64,000 nucleotides of DNA from Methanoculleus methanifontis. GTDB taxonomy: Archaea > Halobacteriota > Methanomicrobia > Methanomicrobiales > Methanoculleaceae. Below, one piece after another: positions 16,305 through 24,579 of this stretch. The notes under the pieces are model-generated. The model worked only from the letters and a program-made list of their open reading frames with translations. It was not told where the DNA came from and searched no databases. Numbering within the stretch: position 1 is the stretch's first letter; each line of letters opens with the position of its first letter. Location: positions 53,001-117,000 of the forward strand of contig NZ_VCYI01000011.1 of NCBI RefSeq assembly GCF_030464365.1, given 5' to 3'. Both the position numbers and the translations under genes were made by a program.

Positions 16305-16838
16305 ATGAACGGGCGAAACGGAGTCAATATCGAGCAGGTGAATGTCCTCAAGGAGGCGATGCAGAAAGAGCCGAGGATCGGGCGAAGAACCCTCTCCTGC
16401 ATCACGAGCTGGAACGGCGGCGCCCACTCCACCACGATCGTCCGCAACTTCGTCGTCCCGGCCGACGAACCGACCGTCCTCGGCGGGAAGAACCAGGGCC
16501 CAAGCCCGACGGAGCTGGTGCTGACGGGACTTGCTGCCTGCATCGCGATCGGTATCGCCTACAGCGCGGCGGAAGACGGGATCGAGGTCGATTCGATCGA
16601 GATCGATGTTGCGGGCGACCTCGATCTCGGCGGATTCCTTGAAATCGGCGATCTTCGACCGGGACTGGCGGAGATCCGCCTGACCGTCCGGGTGGATGCC
16701 GATGCGCCGCAGGAGTTGATCGAGGAACTCGTGGACCACGGCTACCGGCGCTCGCCGGTCGCGGCCTCGCTCGAGGGGAAGGTGCCGGTCAGGGTCTGTA
16801 TCGGGCGAGAGGAGACGGGAGCGGGCGGGACCCAGTGA
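16305..16838 (+). CDS. OsmC-like protein lacking the second cysteine
   Basis: A 177-residue OsmC/Ohr-family protein. OsmC proteins are thiol peroxidases with a peroxidatic and a resolving cysteine. The first is present in LTGLAACIAIGIAY near residue 78. At the usual second site the sequence reads HGYRRSPVAASLEG, with serine where a C-P-V-x-x-x-L motif is expected, so disulfide recycling should not work in the classical way. It may use an external thiol or bind a ligand instead. It lies 15 bp after the DUF255 gene and is probably co-transcribed. A strong nested hairpin follows at 16954-16997. Confidence 0.8.
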   Translation: MNGRNGVNIEQVNVLKEAMQKEPRIGRRTLSCITSWNGGAHSTTIVRNFVVPADEPTVLGGKNQGPSPTELVLTGLAACIAIGIAYSAAEDGIEVDSIEIDVAGDLDLGGFLEIGDLRPGLAEIRLTVRVDADAPQELIEELVDHGYRRSPVAASLEGKVPVRVCIGREETGAGGTQ

Positions 16839-16953
16839 TGAACCGCAACGAACCGGCGGCGATGCCCATCATCACCCGGGTGGGACGGGGGACGTTCACC
16901 GTCTGAATACTACACGCAAAGGGGCTATCTTGCCACCCGGCTCCGGGAGAAGA

Positions 16954-16997
16954 GGGGCGTATGCAGGTTGAAACAACCTGCACCGCCATCACGCCCC
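16954..16997. other. Nested inverted repeat between convergent genes
   Basis: An inner perfect 8-bp stem, GCAGGTTG/CAACCTGC (16963-16981) with an AAA loop, sits inside an outer 7-bp stem GGGGCGT/ACGCCCC (16954-16960 and 16991-16997). It touches the stop codon of the metallo-beta-lactamase/rhodanese gene. No T-run follows on either strand. It may be a bidirectional 3'-end structure or a structured RNA. Confidence 0.5.
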
Positions 16998-18401
16998 CTA
17001 CGGTGTCGGAGAGGCGGAAACAGTTCTCTCCTCTTCCTTGACCAGCGGATAATTTGCCGCGTTCCACCCGATCGTGCCGCCGAGCAGGTTTACGACGTTT
17101 CTGAACCCATGTTTTTCCAGGATGCTCGCCGCAAGGCTCCCCTTGTACCCGGCGTCACAGTGGACGACGATCCGCTTATCCTCCGGGATCTCCTCGATAT
17201 GCTCCTCGAGGTGCCCGACATAGATGTGGTGCGACCCCTGGATGTAGCCGTCCTCTTCGCGGTGATTGATGTTCCTGACGTCGAGCACCCAGACCGCAGG
17301 GTCGTCCAGGTTCTCGGCGAGGTCGGGTGGGGACCAGGTGCCGGAGCGCTCGATGATCTCGCCCTGCTTGAACCAGGCCGCAAACCCGCCGGCAAGGTAT
17401 CCGGCGATGTTGTCGTAGCCGAGCCGGACGAAGTGGCGCACCGCGTGATCCAGGTCCAGGTTGAAGTCGTCCACGAGGACGATCGGGTCCTCGTAGTTTA
17501 AGTAGTAGCCCATGTAGAGGGGCAGGCCGTTCCGCCAGATGCTGAGGACTCCGGGGATGTGACCGCCGGCAAAACTCGTCGGCGACCGGATGTCGACGAT
17601 CTGCACCCTCTGATCCATGAGCGAGCGAATCTCCCTTGGCGAATACGCCCGAAGGTGCGGCAGGTTGTAGATCAGGGGCGGTCCTTCCCGGTTGAGCTTG
17701 CGCATCATCGTAAAGTACGGCGGTTCGTAGAGTCGCTCACTTACCTTGCGCTCGACGAACTCATCCTTCGAGAGGGAGAGCAGCCCGTTCGTCACCTTCT
17801 CAAAACCGATGGTCGTGTACTCCCGGTCGCTGATGTTCCCTCCGCAGACGGATCCCGCGCCGTGGGCGGGGCAGACGATCGTGCTGTCGGGGAGCGGGAG
17901 GATCTTCTGGTGCAGGCTCTCATACAGCATCTCTGAGGCCTCCCGCCGCATATCCTCGCCGGCGAGATCGGTTCTCCCCACATCCCCGGCAAAGAGTGCG
18001 TCACCGGTAAAGACCATCAGGGGATCGTCGGAGACCGACCGGTCGCGGAGCAGGAGCGATATGCTCTCTATGGTATGGCCGGGCGTCTCCAGGACTTCGA
18101 GTTCGAGCGGACCGACCGAGAACGTCTCCCCTTCACGGACGCCGGTGCCGAACCCGAACTCCTCCCGGGCACCGTGCAGGATCTCCGCCCCGGTCGGGCG
18201 GGCGAGATCCCGGGAACCGATGACATAATCCTCGTTTTTGTGCGTCTCAAAGATCCTCGTGATTTTCATACTCTCGCGTTCGGCGATGTTCGTGTAGACC
18301 TGGCAGTCGCGCCTTGGATCGATGACCGTCGCCTCCCCGCCCGCCCCGATGATGTATGAGTTGTGAGCGAGGAGATCGGACTTAATCTTCTCAAACAGCA
18401 T
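16998..18401 (-). CDS. Metallo-beta-lactamase / double rhodanese fusion (persulfide-metabolism type)
   Basis: A 467-residue protein with an N-terminal MBL domain (about 1-240) and two rhodanese domains (about 265-365 and 375-455), an architecture related to CstB/ETHE1-type persulfide dioxygenases. The MBL metal motif is degenerate: THKNEDY stands where THxHxDH/Y is usual, although TPGHTIES, FTGDALFAGD and CPAHGAG are intact. The first rhodanese has Asp (VLVDDFN) at the catalytic position. The second keeps an active-site cysteine in VHCDAGYKG. A role in sulfane-sulfur handling is inferred. The ATG at 18401 has GGGAGATGG upstream, so the longer frame to 18710 is rejected. A TATA box lies at 18457-18467. 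Confidence 0.82.
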   Translation of the reverse strand: MLFEKIKSDLLAHNSYIIGAGGEATVIDPRRDCQVYTNIAERESMKITRIFETHKNEDYVIGSRDLARPTGAEILHGAREEFGFGTGVREGETFSVGPLELEVLETPGHTIESISLLLRDRSVSDDPLMVFTGDALFAGDVGRTDLAGEDMRREASEMLYESLHQKILPLPDSTIVCPAHGAGSVCGGNISDREYTTIGFEKVTNGLLSLSKDEFVERKVSERLYEPPYFTMMRKLNREGPPLIYNLPHLRAYSPREIRSLMDQRVQIVDIRSPTSFAGGHIPGVLSIWRNGLPLYMGYYLNYEDPIVLVDDFNLDLDHAVRHFVRLGYDNIAGYLAGGFAAWFKQGEIIERSGTWSPPDLAENLDDPAVWVLDVRNINHREEDGYIQGSHHIYVGHLEEHIEEIPEDKRIVVHCDAGYKGSLAASILEKHGFRNVVNLLGGTIGWNAANYPLVKEEERTVSASPTP

Positions 18402-18456
18402 CCGTATCCATCTCCCGGGTGGTGGAACCCGTTCCGATGAGCCGGGATACGGGACA

Positions 18457-18467
18457 TTTATATAAAA
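18457..18467 (-). promoter_or_regulatory. TATA box of the MBL/rhodanese gene
   Basis: TTTATATAAAA reads as a strong archaeal TATA on the minus strand. Predicted transcript start is near 18435, leaving a leader of about 35 nt. Confidence 0.55.
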
Positions 18468-18531
18468 GGTTTCCGGGAGATACGAAGAGATGAAGGCCGC
18501 TGTCCAGCCGGTGTGCGGGAGTGAAAAACTC

Positions 18532-20580
18532 TCACTCCTGCCGGACGGCCCTGACCTCGAGGATGCTGCCCACCGCTTTGAACGCATCCTCAAGCTCCTC
18601 GAAGTTCGGGATCCGGGACCCCCGGAGAATGCGCAGTCCGCTCCTGATGCTGTCGCCGCCGAGCATGCAGCCCACCACCATCTTCTCTGTGTTCCGGGAC
18701 AACCGGACAATCTCGTTTGCGACGTGCGCCGGATCGACGACCGTGGTCGGCACGGCGATCACGAACGCGATGTCCCAGAAGTCCTGGTGGCGTATCAGCA
18801 CGTCGAAGAGGGCGGCGAACCGGGTAGCGTCGGCGTCCCCGAGGATGTCCATGGGGTTTGCGTGGTTCCAGAACGGCGGGAGAAATGCGTTGAGTTCGCG
18901 GAGCACGTCGTCGGGGAGGTCGACCATATTGACCCCGTAGGCCTCGGCGTAGTCGGAGGCGAGGACAGCGAATCCTCCCGCACTGGTGACGGCGATCGCA
19001 CGGTTCCGCTGCGGGTAGCCCTCGGAGGCCAGGAGTTCCGCGAGGTTGAACGCGTCCCGCAGGCTCCGGGCCGGAATCACCCCCGCCGCACGGAGGGCCG
19101 CGACGTAGACGTCGTAACTCCCGGCAAGCGATCCGGTGTGGGACGACGCCGCGGCCTTGCCCTTCCGGGACGAACCGGACTTCACCGCCACCACCGGCTT
19201 TCTTCTGGCGACTTCGCCGACGATCTCCATAAATTCGCGCCCGTCCTGGATCTCCTCGATGTAGAGGGTGACCGACCGGGTCATGGTGTCCTGCTCGGCG
19301 AACCGGAGAAAGTGCTCGAACCCGAGATCCGCCTGGTTGCCGACGCTGATGACGGTCGAGAACCCGAACTCTTCAGGGAGGCTCCAGTCGACGACGGTAG
19401 TGATGATCGCACCGCTCTGGGAGATGAAGGCGACATCTCCCGCTCTCGGCGAGACGGGATCGAACGTGGCGTTGATCCCCATGTGAGGCATCATGATCCC
19501 GAGACAGTTCGGGCCGATGATCCGGATCCCGTGTCTTCGGGCGATCGCCGTGACCTTCTCTTCGAGCGCTGTGCCTTCCCCGCCGATCTCGCGGAACCCG
19601 GCGGTGACGATGACCGCGAGACGGACACCTTTCTCCCCGCACTCCTCCATCACCTCCGGGACGATGCGGGCGGGCACGGCGACGATCGCCCAGTCGACCG
19701 GGCCCGGGATGTCCAGAACGGATGAGTAGGTCTTTCTCCCGAAGAGTTCCGTTCGGGACGGGTTGACCGGGTAGAGGCTGCCGGAGAACGAGAGCAGGTT
19801 CCGGAGCACCGAGTAACCCACCTTGTTCGGGCTTGCAGAAGCGCCGATCACGGCGATGGATTCCGGATAGAAGATGTCCGGAGGCGCCCGGACGCTGAGC
19901 CGGGCGGCCGTGCCTCCGGTGGTATCCCCGACGATGATCCGCGCATCGACGACGCTTACTCCCTTCTCGTAGACGATCACCGGGTTCAGGTCGAACTCCC
20001 GGATCCGGGGGTCTTCGATGAAGGTTTGCGCCATCGCGGCGATGACGCGGACGAGCGTCTCCTCGTCCTTCGGGGCCTCTCCCCGGTATCCCTGGATGAG
20101 CCGGTAACCCTCTATCTCGCGGATCATGGCGCGGATCTCGTCCTCGGTCACGGGCAGCACCCGGATGGAGACGTCCTCCAGGAGCTCCACGAGTTTCCCC
20201 CCGAGACCGAACGTGATCACCTTCCCAAACGACGGATCGGTCTTTCCACCGATCAGCACCTCGAGCCCCGCGGACATCTGTTTTTCGACGATGATGCCGG
20301 TGACCGTCGCTTCCGGGGCACGGGCAGCGGCGTTCTGTATTATTGTCCGGAACGCCTCTTCTGCCTCTCCAGGAGTCTCGATTTCGGTGATGACCCCGCC
20401 GACGTCGCTTTTATGGATGATTTCGGGGGAGATGACCTTCATGACGACGGGGTAGCCGATCCGCCCGGCGGCCGCCCGTGCATCGGAGGCGCTGGTGGCG
20501 AGGTGGTGAGGGGGCACCGGTATCCCGCACGATTCGAGCAGGCGGTACCCCTCAGATTCAGTTAACATCCTCTCCGGCAT
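18532..20580 (-). CDS. ADP-forming acyl-CoA (acetyl-CoA) synthetase, fused beta-alpha
   Basis: A 682-residue NDP-forming acyl-CoA synthetase, which makes ATP from acetyl-CoA or another acyl-CoA, ADP and phosphate, or the reverse. The ATP-grasp (beta) domain comes first (about 1-230), with SPEIIHKSDVGGV near residue 54. The CoA-binding/ligase (alpha) domain follows from about 237 (SIAVIGASASPNKVG), with the phosphohistidine motif SSHTGSLAG near 481. Many fused homologues are ordered alpha-beta, so this order is notable. ATG 20580 has GTGAGGA about seven bases upstream and is preferred to ATG 20586. The substrate cannot be fixed from sequence. A link with the nearby por operon through acetyl-CoA is plausible. 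Confidence 0.85.
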   Translation of the reverse strand: MPERMLTESEGYRLLESCGIPVPPHHLATSASDARAAAGRIGYPVVMKVISPEIIHKSDVGGVITEIETPGEAEEAFRTIIQNAAARAPEATVTGIIVEKQMSAGLEVLIGGKTDPSFGKVITFGLGGKLVELLEDVSIRVLPVTEDEIRAMIREIEGYRLIQGYRGEAPKDEETLVRVIAAMAQTFIEDPRIREFDLNPVIVYEKGVSVVDARIIVGDTTGGTAARLSVRAPPDIFYPESIAVIGASASPNKVGYSVLRNLLSFSGSLYPVNPSRTELFGRKTYSSVLDIPGPVDWAIVAVPARIVPEVMEECGEKGVRLAVIVTAGFREIGGEGTALEEKVTAIARRHGIRIIGPNCLGIMMPHMGINATFDPVSPRAGDVAFISQSGAIITTVVDWSLPEEFGFSTVISVGNQADLGFEHFLRFAEQDTMTRSVTLYIEEIQDGREFMEIVGEVARRKPVVAVKSGSSRKGKAAASSHTGSLAGSYDVYVAALRAAGVIPARSLRDAFNLAELLASEGYPQRNRAIAVTSAGGFAVLASDYAEAYGVNMVDLPDDVLRELNAFLPPFWNHANPMDILGDADATRFAALFDVLIRHQDFWDIAFVIAVPTTVVDPAHVANEIVRLSRNTEKMVVGCMLGGDSIRSGLRILRGSRIPNFEELEDAFKAVGSILEVRAVRQE

Positions 20581-20838
20581 GTGCATTCCTCACGATACGC
20601 CGATCCTGTCGGGATGCATGACCGGCATCCCATTGCATGGGTAGGTCGGGTCTTCCATAATAAGTATCCGTCCCGGGAGAGCGAGACGGGGTTTCACCGG
20701 AGAATACGGCAGAAGAGGCACTTTGGCACGAGGGTGACTGCCAACCGGATCCGGTGCCGCAAACTCACCGGGATCCGCGACCAACTATTCTGATCAATTG
20801 CAAAATTGTTCCCACCCAATAAACTGAATTTAGAAAGA

Positions 20839-20848
20839 CATAATAATA
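20839..20848 (+). promoter_or_regulatory. TATA box of the first ABC receptor gene
   Basis: CATAATAATA is centred about 28 nt before ATG 20873 in an AT-rich tract, implying a leaderless or nearly leaderless mRNA. The 290 bp between the acyl-CoA synthetase start and this gene otherwise holds no gene that I can support. Confidence 0.45.
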
Positions 20849-20872
20849 GGTGCTACGATAATCCCCGATCGT

Positions 20873-22027
20873 ATGCACATCACACGATACACCGGATTGC
20901 TCACGACCGCAGTGCTTGCGGCCCTCGTTTTTGCCATGCTTGCCACCGGATGCACCGGCACCGGAACCGTCCAGGGCGGCGCCACCGAGACCGACACGGT
21001 CACCGATGGGTTCGGCCGGGCGGTCGCCGTCCCCTCGCCGCCCGAGAGCGTCGTCTGTTCGGGCTCAGGGTGCCTGCGCTACCTCGTCTACCTCCAGAAC
21101 CAGGACCTCGCCGTCGGCGTCGACGACATCGAGAAAGATGGACGGGAGATTGAAGGCCGCCCTTACGCCCTTGCTTACGGGGCGCAGTTCAAAGACCTCC
21201 CCCTGATCGGCGAGTTCCGCGGCAAGGACGACCCGGAGAAGATCCTCGGAATCGGCCCCGCGGTCATCTTCAAGACCGGCTCCACCGGAACGGCATACGG
21301 CACCAGTGCCGCCGAGGCCGACAAACTTCAGGAGAAGACCGGGATCCCGGTCGTGGCCTTCCCTTACGGATCGCTCAGGAACGACGCCGAGCAGGCCGAG
21401 ATGTATACCGGGCTCCGCACGATGGGCGAGGTTCTCGGGAAACAGGAGCGTGCTGAAGAGGTGATCGCCTACATCGAGGCGACGATCGCCGACCTTGAAG
21501 CCCGGACCGCCGACATCCCCGAGAGCGAACAGAAGACAGTCTACATCGGCGGCGTCTCCTCGGCGGGCGCTCACGGTATCATATCCACAGAGCCCGCTTA
21601 CCCCCCCTTTGCCTGGGTCAACGCAAAGAACGCCGCGACCGGACTCGGCACGGCCCACGCCGACGTCGCGAAAGAGGCGCTCGTCGACTGGAACCCCGGG
21701 TACATCTTCATCGACGTTGGCACGATCCAGATGGAGAGCGACGGGGCGATCGGGGAACTGAAGTCCGATCCCGCACTCCAGGGCCTCTCCGCCGCGAAGG
21801 AAGGCCGCGTTTACGGTGTCCTCCCGTACAACTTCTACAGTACGAACTATGAGACAGTTCTCGCCGACGCCTACTTCATCGGCAAGACCCTCTACCCCGA
21901 CCGGTTCGCCGACATCGACCCCGAAGAGAAAGCGGACGAGATCTACACCTTCTTCATCGGGAAACCGGTCTTTTCCGACCTGAACAGTCAGTACAGGAAC
22001 CTTGGATTCGCAGAGATTCCGCTGTAA
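20873..22027 (+). CDS. Metal-chelate/cobalamin-type ABC receptor lipoprotein 1
   Basis: A 384-residue periplasmic-binding protein of the iron-siderophore/cobalamin class (Peripla_BP_2, FepB/BtuF-like). It has a hydrophobic signal ending in the lipobox LATGC, so it should be anchored outside the cell membrane. After a short Thr/Gly linker comes TVTDGFGRAVAVPSPPESVV, the usual entry strand of the binding fold. A C-S-G-S-G-C pair near residue 65 is unusual and also present in the next gene. The ligand may be iron chelate, haem or corrinoid. It precedes a near-identical receptor, then the permease and ATPase genes of the importer. Confidence 0.85.
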   Translation: MHITRYTGLLTTAVLAALVFAMLATGCTGTGTVQGGATETDTVTDGFGRAVAVPSPPESVVCSGSGCLRYLVYLQNQDLAVGVDDIEKDGREIEGRPYALAYGAQFKDLPLIGEFRGKDDPEKILGIGPAVIFKTGSTGTAYGTSAAEADKLQEKTGIPVVAFPYGSLRNDAEQAEMYTGLRTMGEVLGKQERAEEVIAYIEATIADLEARTADIPESEQKTVYIGGVSSAGAHGIISTEPAYPPFAWVNAKNAATGLGTAHADVAKEALVDWNPGYIFIDVGTIQMESDGAIGELKSDPALQGLSAAKEGRVYGVLPYNFYSTNYETVLADAYFIGKTLYPDRFADIDPEEKADEIYTFFIGKPVFSDLNSQYRNLGFAEIPL

Positions 22028-22248
22028 CCAGGGGGCAGGGCGACGGGGGTGGGAGAGAATCGTGCATGCAGCAGGTAGGAACCCACTCCTTCTCCCTTCC
22101 CGACCGGAACCCAGGCATGGGATCACGCTCCGGGCATGCGAACAGGAGGAGTCTGCCAAACCCGGGAGAGCTGCCTCGATTCGGCCGATCACCGCTGCAG
22201 GTATTACGAATCCGAATTGAGTCACACTCGATAGAGGGTATTTCGATA

Positions 22249-22259
22249 ACTATAATAAA
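22249..22259 (+). promoter_or_regulatory. TATA box of the second ABC receptor gene
   Basis: ACTATAATAAA is centred about 30 nt before ATG 22285, so receptor 2 has its own promoter in addition to any read-through from receptor 1. The 257-bp gap has no other supported gene. Confidence 0.5.
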
Positions 22260-22284
22260 CAGTGTTACTATTACTGGTATTAGT

Positions 22285-23439
22285 ATGCCCCCGTTCCGAT
22301 ACAGAAGGGCCCTCACGGCCGCGGTGTTTGCAGCCCTCGTTCTTGCCATGCTCGGTGCCGGGTGCACCGGCACCGGGACCGTCCAGGGCGGCACCGGCGA
22401 GACCGACACGATCACCGACGGGTTCGGCCGGACGGTTGCCGTCCCGTCGCCCCCGGAGAGCGTCGTCTGCTCGGGTTCCGGGTGCCTCCGCTACCTCGTC
22501 TACCTGCAGAGCCAGGAACTCGCCGTAGGCGTCGACGACCAGGAGAAGAAGAATCAACCCATGGAAGGCCGTCCGTACGCCCTCGCTTACGGGGCACAGT
22601 TCAAGGACCTCCCCCTGATCGGCGAGTTCCGCGGCAAGGACGACCCCGAGAAGATCCTCGGGATCGGCCCCGCAGTCATCTTCAAGACCGGCTCCACCGG
22701 AACGGCGTACAGCACCAGCGGCCCCGAGGCCGACAAACTCGAGGCAAGGACCGGGATCCCTGTCGTGGCGTTCCCCTACGGCTCGCTCAGAAACGACGCC
22801 GAGAAGGCCGAGATGTATGCCGGGCTCCGCACGATGGGCGAGGTCCTCAGAAAAAAGGACCGGGCCGAAGAGGTGATCGCCTACATCGAGGCGACGATCG
22901 CCGACCTCGAAGCCCGGACCGCCGACATCCCTGATGCCGAACAGAAGATGGTCTACATCGGCGGCGTCTCCTCGGCGGGCGCTCACGGTATCATATCCAC
23001 AGAGCCCGCTTACCCCCCCTTTGCCTGGGTCAATGCAAAGAACGTCGCGACCGGACTCGGCACGGCCCACGCCGACGTCGCGAAAGAGGCGCTCGTCGAC
23101 TGGGATCCTGAGTATATCTTCGTCGACCTCGGGACGACCCAGCTCGAGAACGACGGCGCAATCGGGGAACTGAAGACCGACCCCGCGCTCCAGGGGCTCT
23201 CCGCCGCGAAGGAAGGCCGCGTTTACGGTGTCCTCCCGTACAACTTCTACAGTGTGAACTACGAGACCATCCTTGCCGACGCCTACTTCATCGGCAAGAC
23301 CCTCTACCCCGACCGGTTCGCCGACATCGATCCGGAGGAGAAAGCGAACGAGATCTACACCTTCTTCGTCGGAAAGCCGGTCTTTGACGAGCACAACAAC
23401 GAGTACCGGAACCTCGGCTTTCAGGAGAACCCGCTCTGA
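22285..23439 (+). CDS. Metal-chelate/cobalamin-type ABC receptor lipoprotein 2
   Basis: A duplicate of the preceding receptor with exactly the same length (384 residues), lipobox LGAGC and long blocks of almost identical sequence. One example is the stretch containing YIGGVSSAGAHGIISTEPAY, where the DNA itself is conserved. Differences concentrate in the early mature region (EKKNQPMEG against EKDGREIEG) and in the C-terminus. The ATG at 22285 equals the start of copy 1, and the frame opening at 22066 is not needed. The permease gene follows after 27 bp, so this copy is the one most clearly tied to the transporter. Confidence 0.85.
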   Translation: MPPFRYRRALTAAVFAALVLAMLGAGCTGTGTVQGGTGETDTITDGFGRTVAVPSPPESVVCSGSGCLRYLVYLQSQELAVGVDDQEKKNQPMEGRPYALAYGAQFKDLPLIGEFRGKDDPEKILGIGPAVIFKTGSTGTAYSTSGPEADKLEARTGIPVVAFPYGSLRNDAEKAEMYAGLRTMGEVLRKKDRAEEVIAYIEATIADLEARTADIPDAEQKMVYIGGVSSAGAHGIISTEPAYPPFAWVNAKNVATGLGTAHADVAKEALVDWDPEYIFVDLGTTQLENDGAIGELKTDPALQGLSAAKEGRVYGVLPYNFYSVNYETILADAYFIGKTLYPDRFADIDPEEKANEIYTFFVGKPVFDEHNNEYRNLGFQENPL

Positions 23440-23466
23440 TGCCGGACTCTGATAGGAGATAACGAG

Positions 23467-24579
23467 ATGCACTTCGAAGACGGGGCAATCCCCACCGACT
23501 ACATGGGCTACGTGCGGCAAAAGCACCTCTGGATACTCGGGGGCGTGGTCATCCTCTTCCTCCTCCTGATCGTATCCATATCGGTCGGTGCGGTAAGCAT
23601 CCCCCCGTACGAGGTCTTCCTCTCCATCGTGAACGGTATCGTCGACCGGATACACCTGCTGCTCAACCCCGGCACCGTCCTCAACCCCACCAGCACCGAC
23701 CGGATCGTCTGGAACATCCGTCTCCCGCAGGCGCTCGCCGCGATCGTCGCCGGGATCGGGCTCTCGGTGGCCGGGGTCGCCATGCAGTCGATCCTCCGAA
23801 ACCCGCTCGGCTCGCCGTTCACGCTCGGCATCTCGAACGCCGGCGCGTTCGGGGCGGCCGTCTCGGTGATCGTCCTCGGCACCGGCCAGATGCAGTCGAC
23901 GATCGCCGACGCCGTCGTCCTCAACAATCCCTACGTAACGACGCTGGTGGCGTTCATCTTCTGTCTCCTTGCGACGGCCGTGATCCTGCTCATATCCCGG
24001 ATACGCGGGGCTTCCCCCGAGGTGATGGTGCTCGCCGGCGTCGCCCTCTCCTCGCTCTTCACGGCGGGGACGATGTTTCTCCAGTACTTCGCCGACGACA
24101 CGCAGCTCGCCGCCGTCGTCTTCTGGACGTTCGGCGACGTCGGCCGGGCCAGCTGGCAAGAACTCGGGATCATGGCCTTCGTGACGGTAGCGGCCTCGCT
24201 CTACTTCATCGCGAACCGCTGGAACTACAACGCGATCGACGCCGGCGACGAGACCGCGAAAGGCCTCGGCGTCAGCGTCGAGGCGATCCGGGATATCGGG
24301 ATGGTCGTCGCGGCACTCGTCTCCGCCGTGATCGTCTCGTTCCTGGGGGTCATCGGCTTTGTGGGGCTTGTCTGCCCGCACATGGTGAGAAGGCTCATCG
24401 GCGACGACCAGCGCTTCCTGATCCCGGGCTCCTGCGTGATGGGCGGGATCCTCCTCCTCGCCTCGGACACGGTCGCCCGGGTCATCGTGGCCCCCTACAT
24501 TCTCCCGGTCGCCGTTCTCACGGCATTCCTGGGCGCACCGGTCTTCATCTACCTGCTGTTACGGGGGTACCGGCGATGA
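23467..24579 (+). CDS. FecCD/BtuC-type ABC transporter permease
   Basis: A 370-residue integral membrane permease of the FecCD family. A cytoplasmic N-terminus is followed by a first span (LWILGGVVILFLLLIVSISV) and the signature R-L-P-Q-A-L-A-A-I-V-A-G-x-G-L-x-V-A-G. The family N-P-L-G-S-P-F-T-L-G-I-S-N-A-G-A segment, further spans and the ATPase-contact region near GFVGLVCPHMVRRLIG come next. It should form a dimer that passes the chelate from the lipoprotein receptors. It ends in an ATGA overlap with the ATPase gene. Confidence 0.92.
   Translation: MHFEDGAIPTDYMGYVRQKHLWILGGVVILFLLLIVSISVGAVSIPPYEVFLSIVNGIVDRIHLLLNPGTVLNPTSTDRIVWNIRLPQALAAIVAGIGLSVAGVAMQSILRNPLGSPFTLGISNAGAFGAAVSVIVLGTGQMQSTIADAVVLNNPYVTTLVAFIFCLLATAVILLISRIRGASPEVMVLAGVALSSLFTAGTMFLQYFADDTQLAAVVFWTFGDVGRASWQELGIMAFVTVAASLYFIANRWNYNAIDAGDETAKGLGVSVEAIRDIGMVVAALVSAVIVSFLGVIGFVGLVCPHMVRRLIGDDQRFLIPGSCVMGGILLLASDTVARVIVAPYILPVAVLTAFLGAPVFIYLLLRGYRR

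Noticed and set aside
14391..16739. 782-codon antisense frame over the DUF255 and OsmC-like genes
   Set aside because: It covers two genes with clear domains on the other strand and is itself rich in Arg, Asp and Val without motifs.
22222..24381. 719-codon antisense frame over the ABC importer
   Set aside because: Shadow of two well-supported transporter genes; composition is typical of antisense high-GC DNA.
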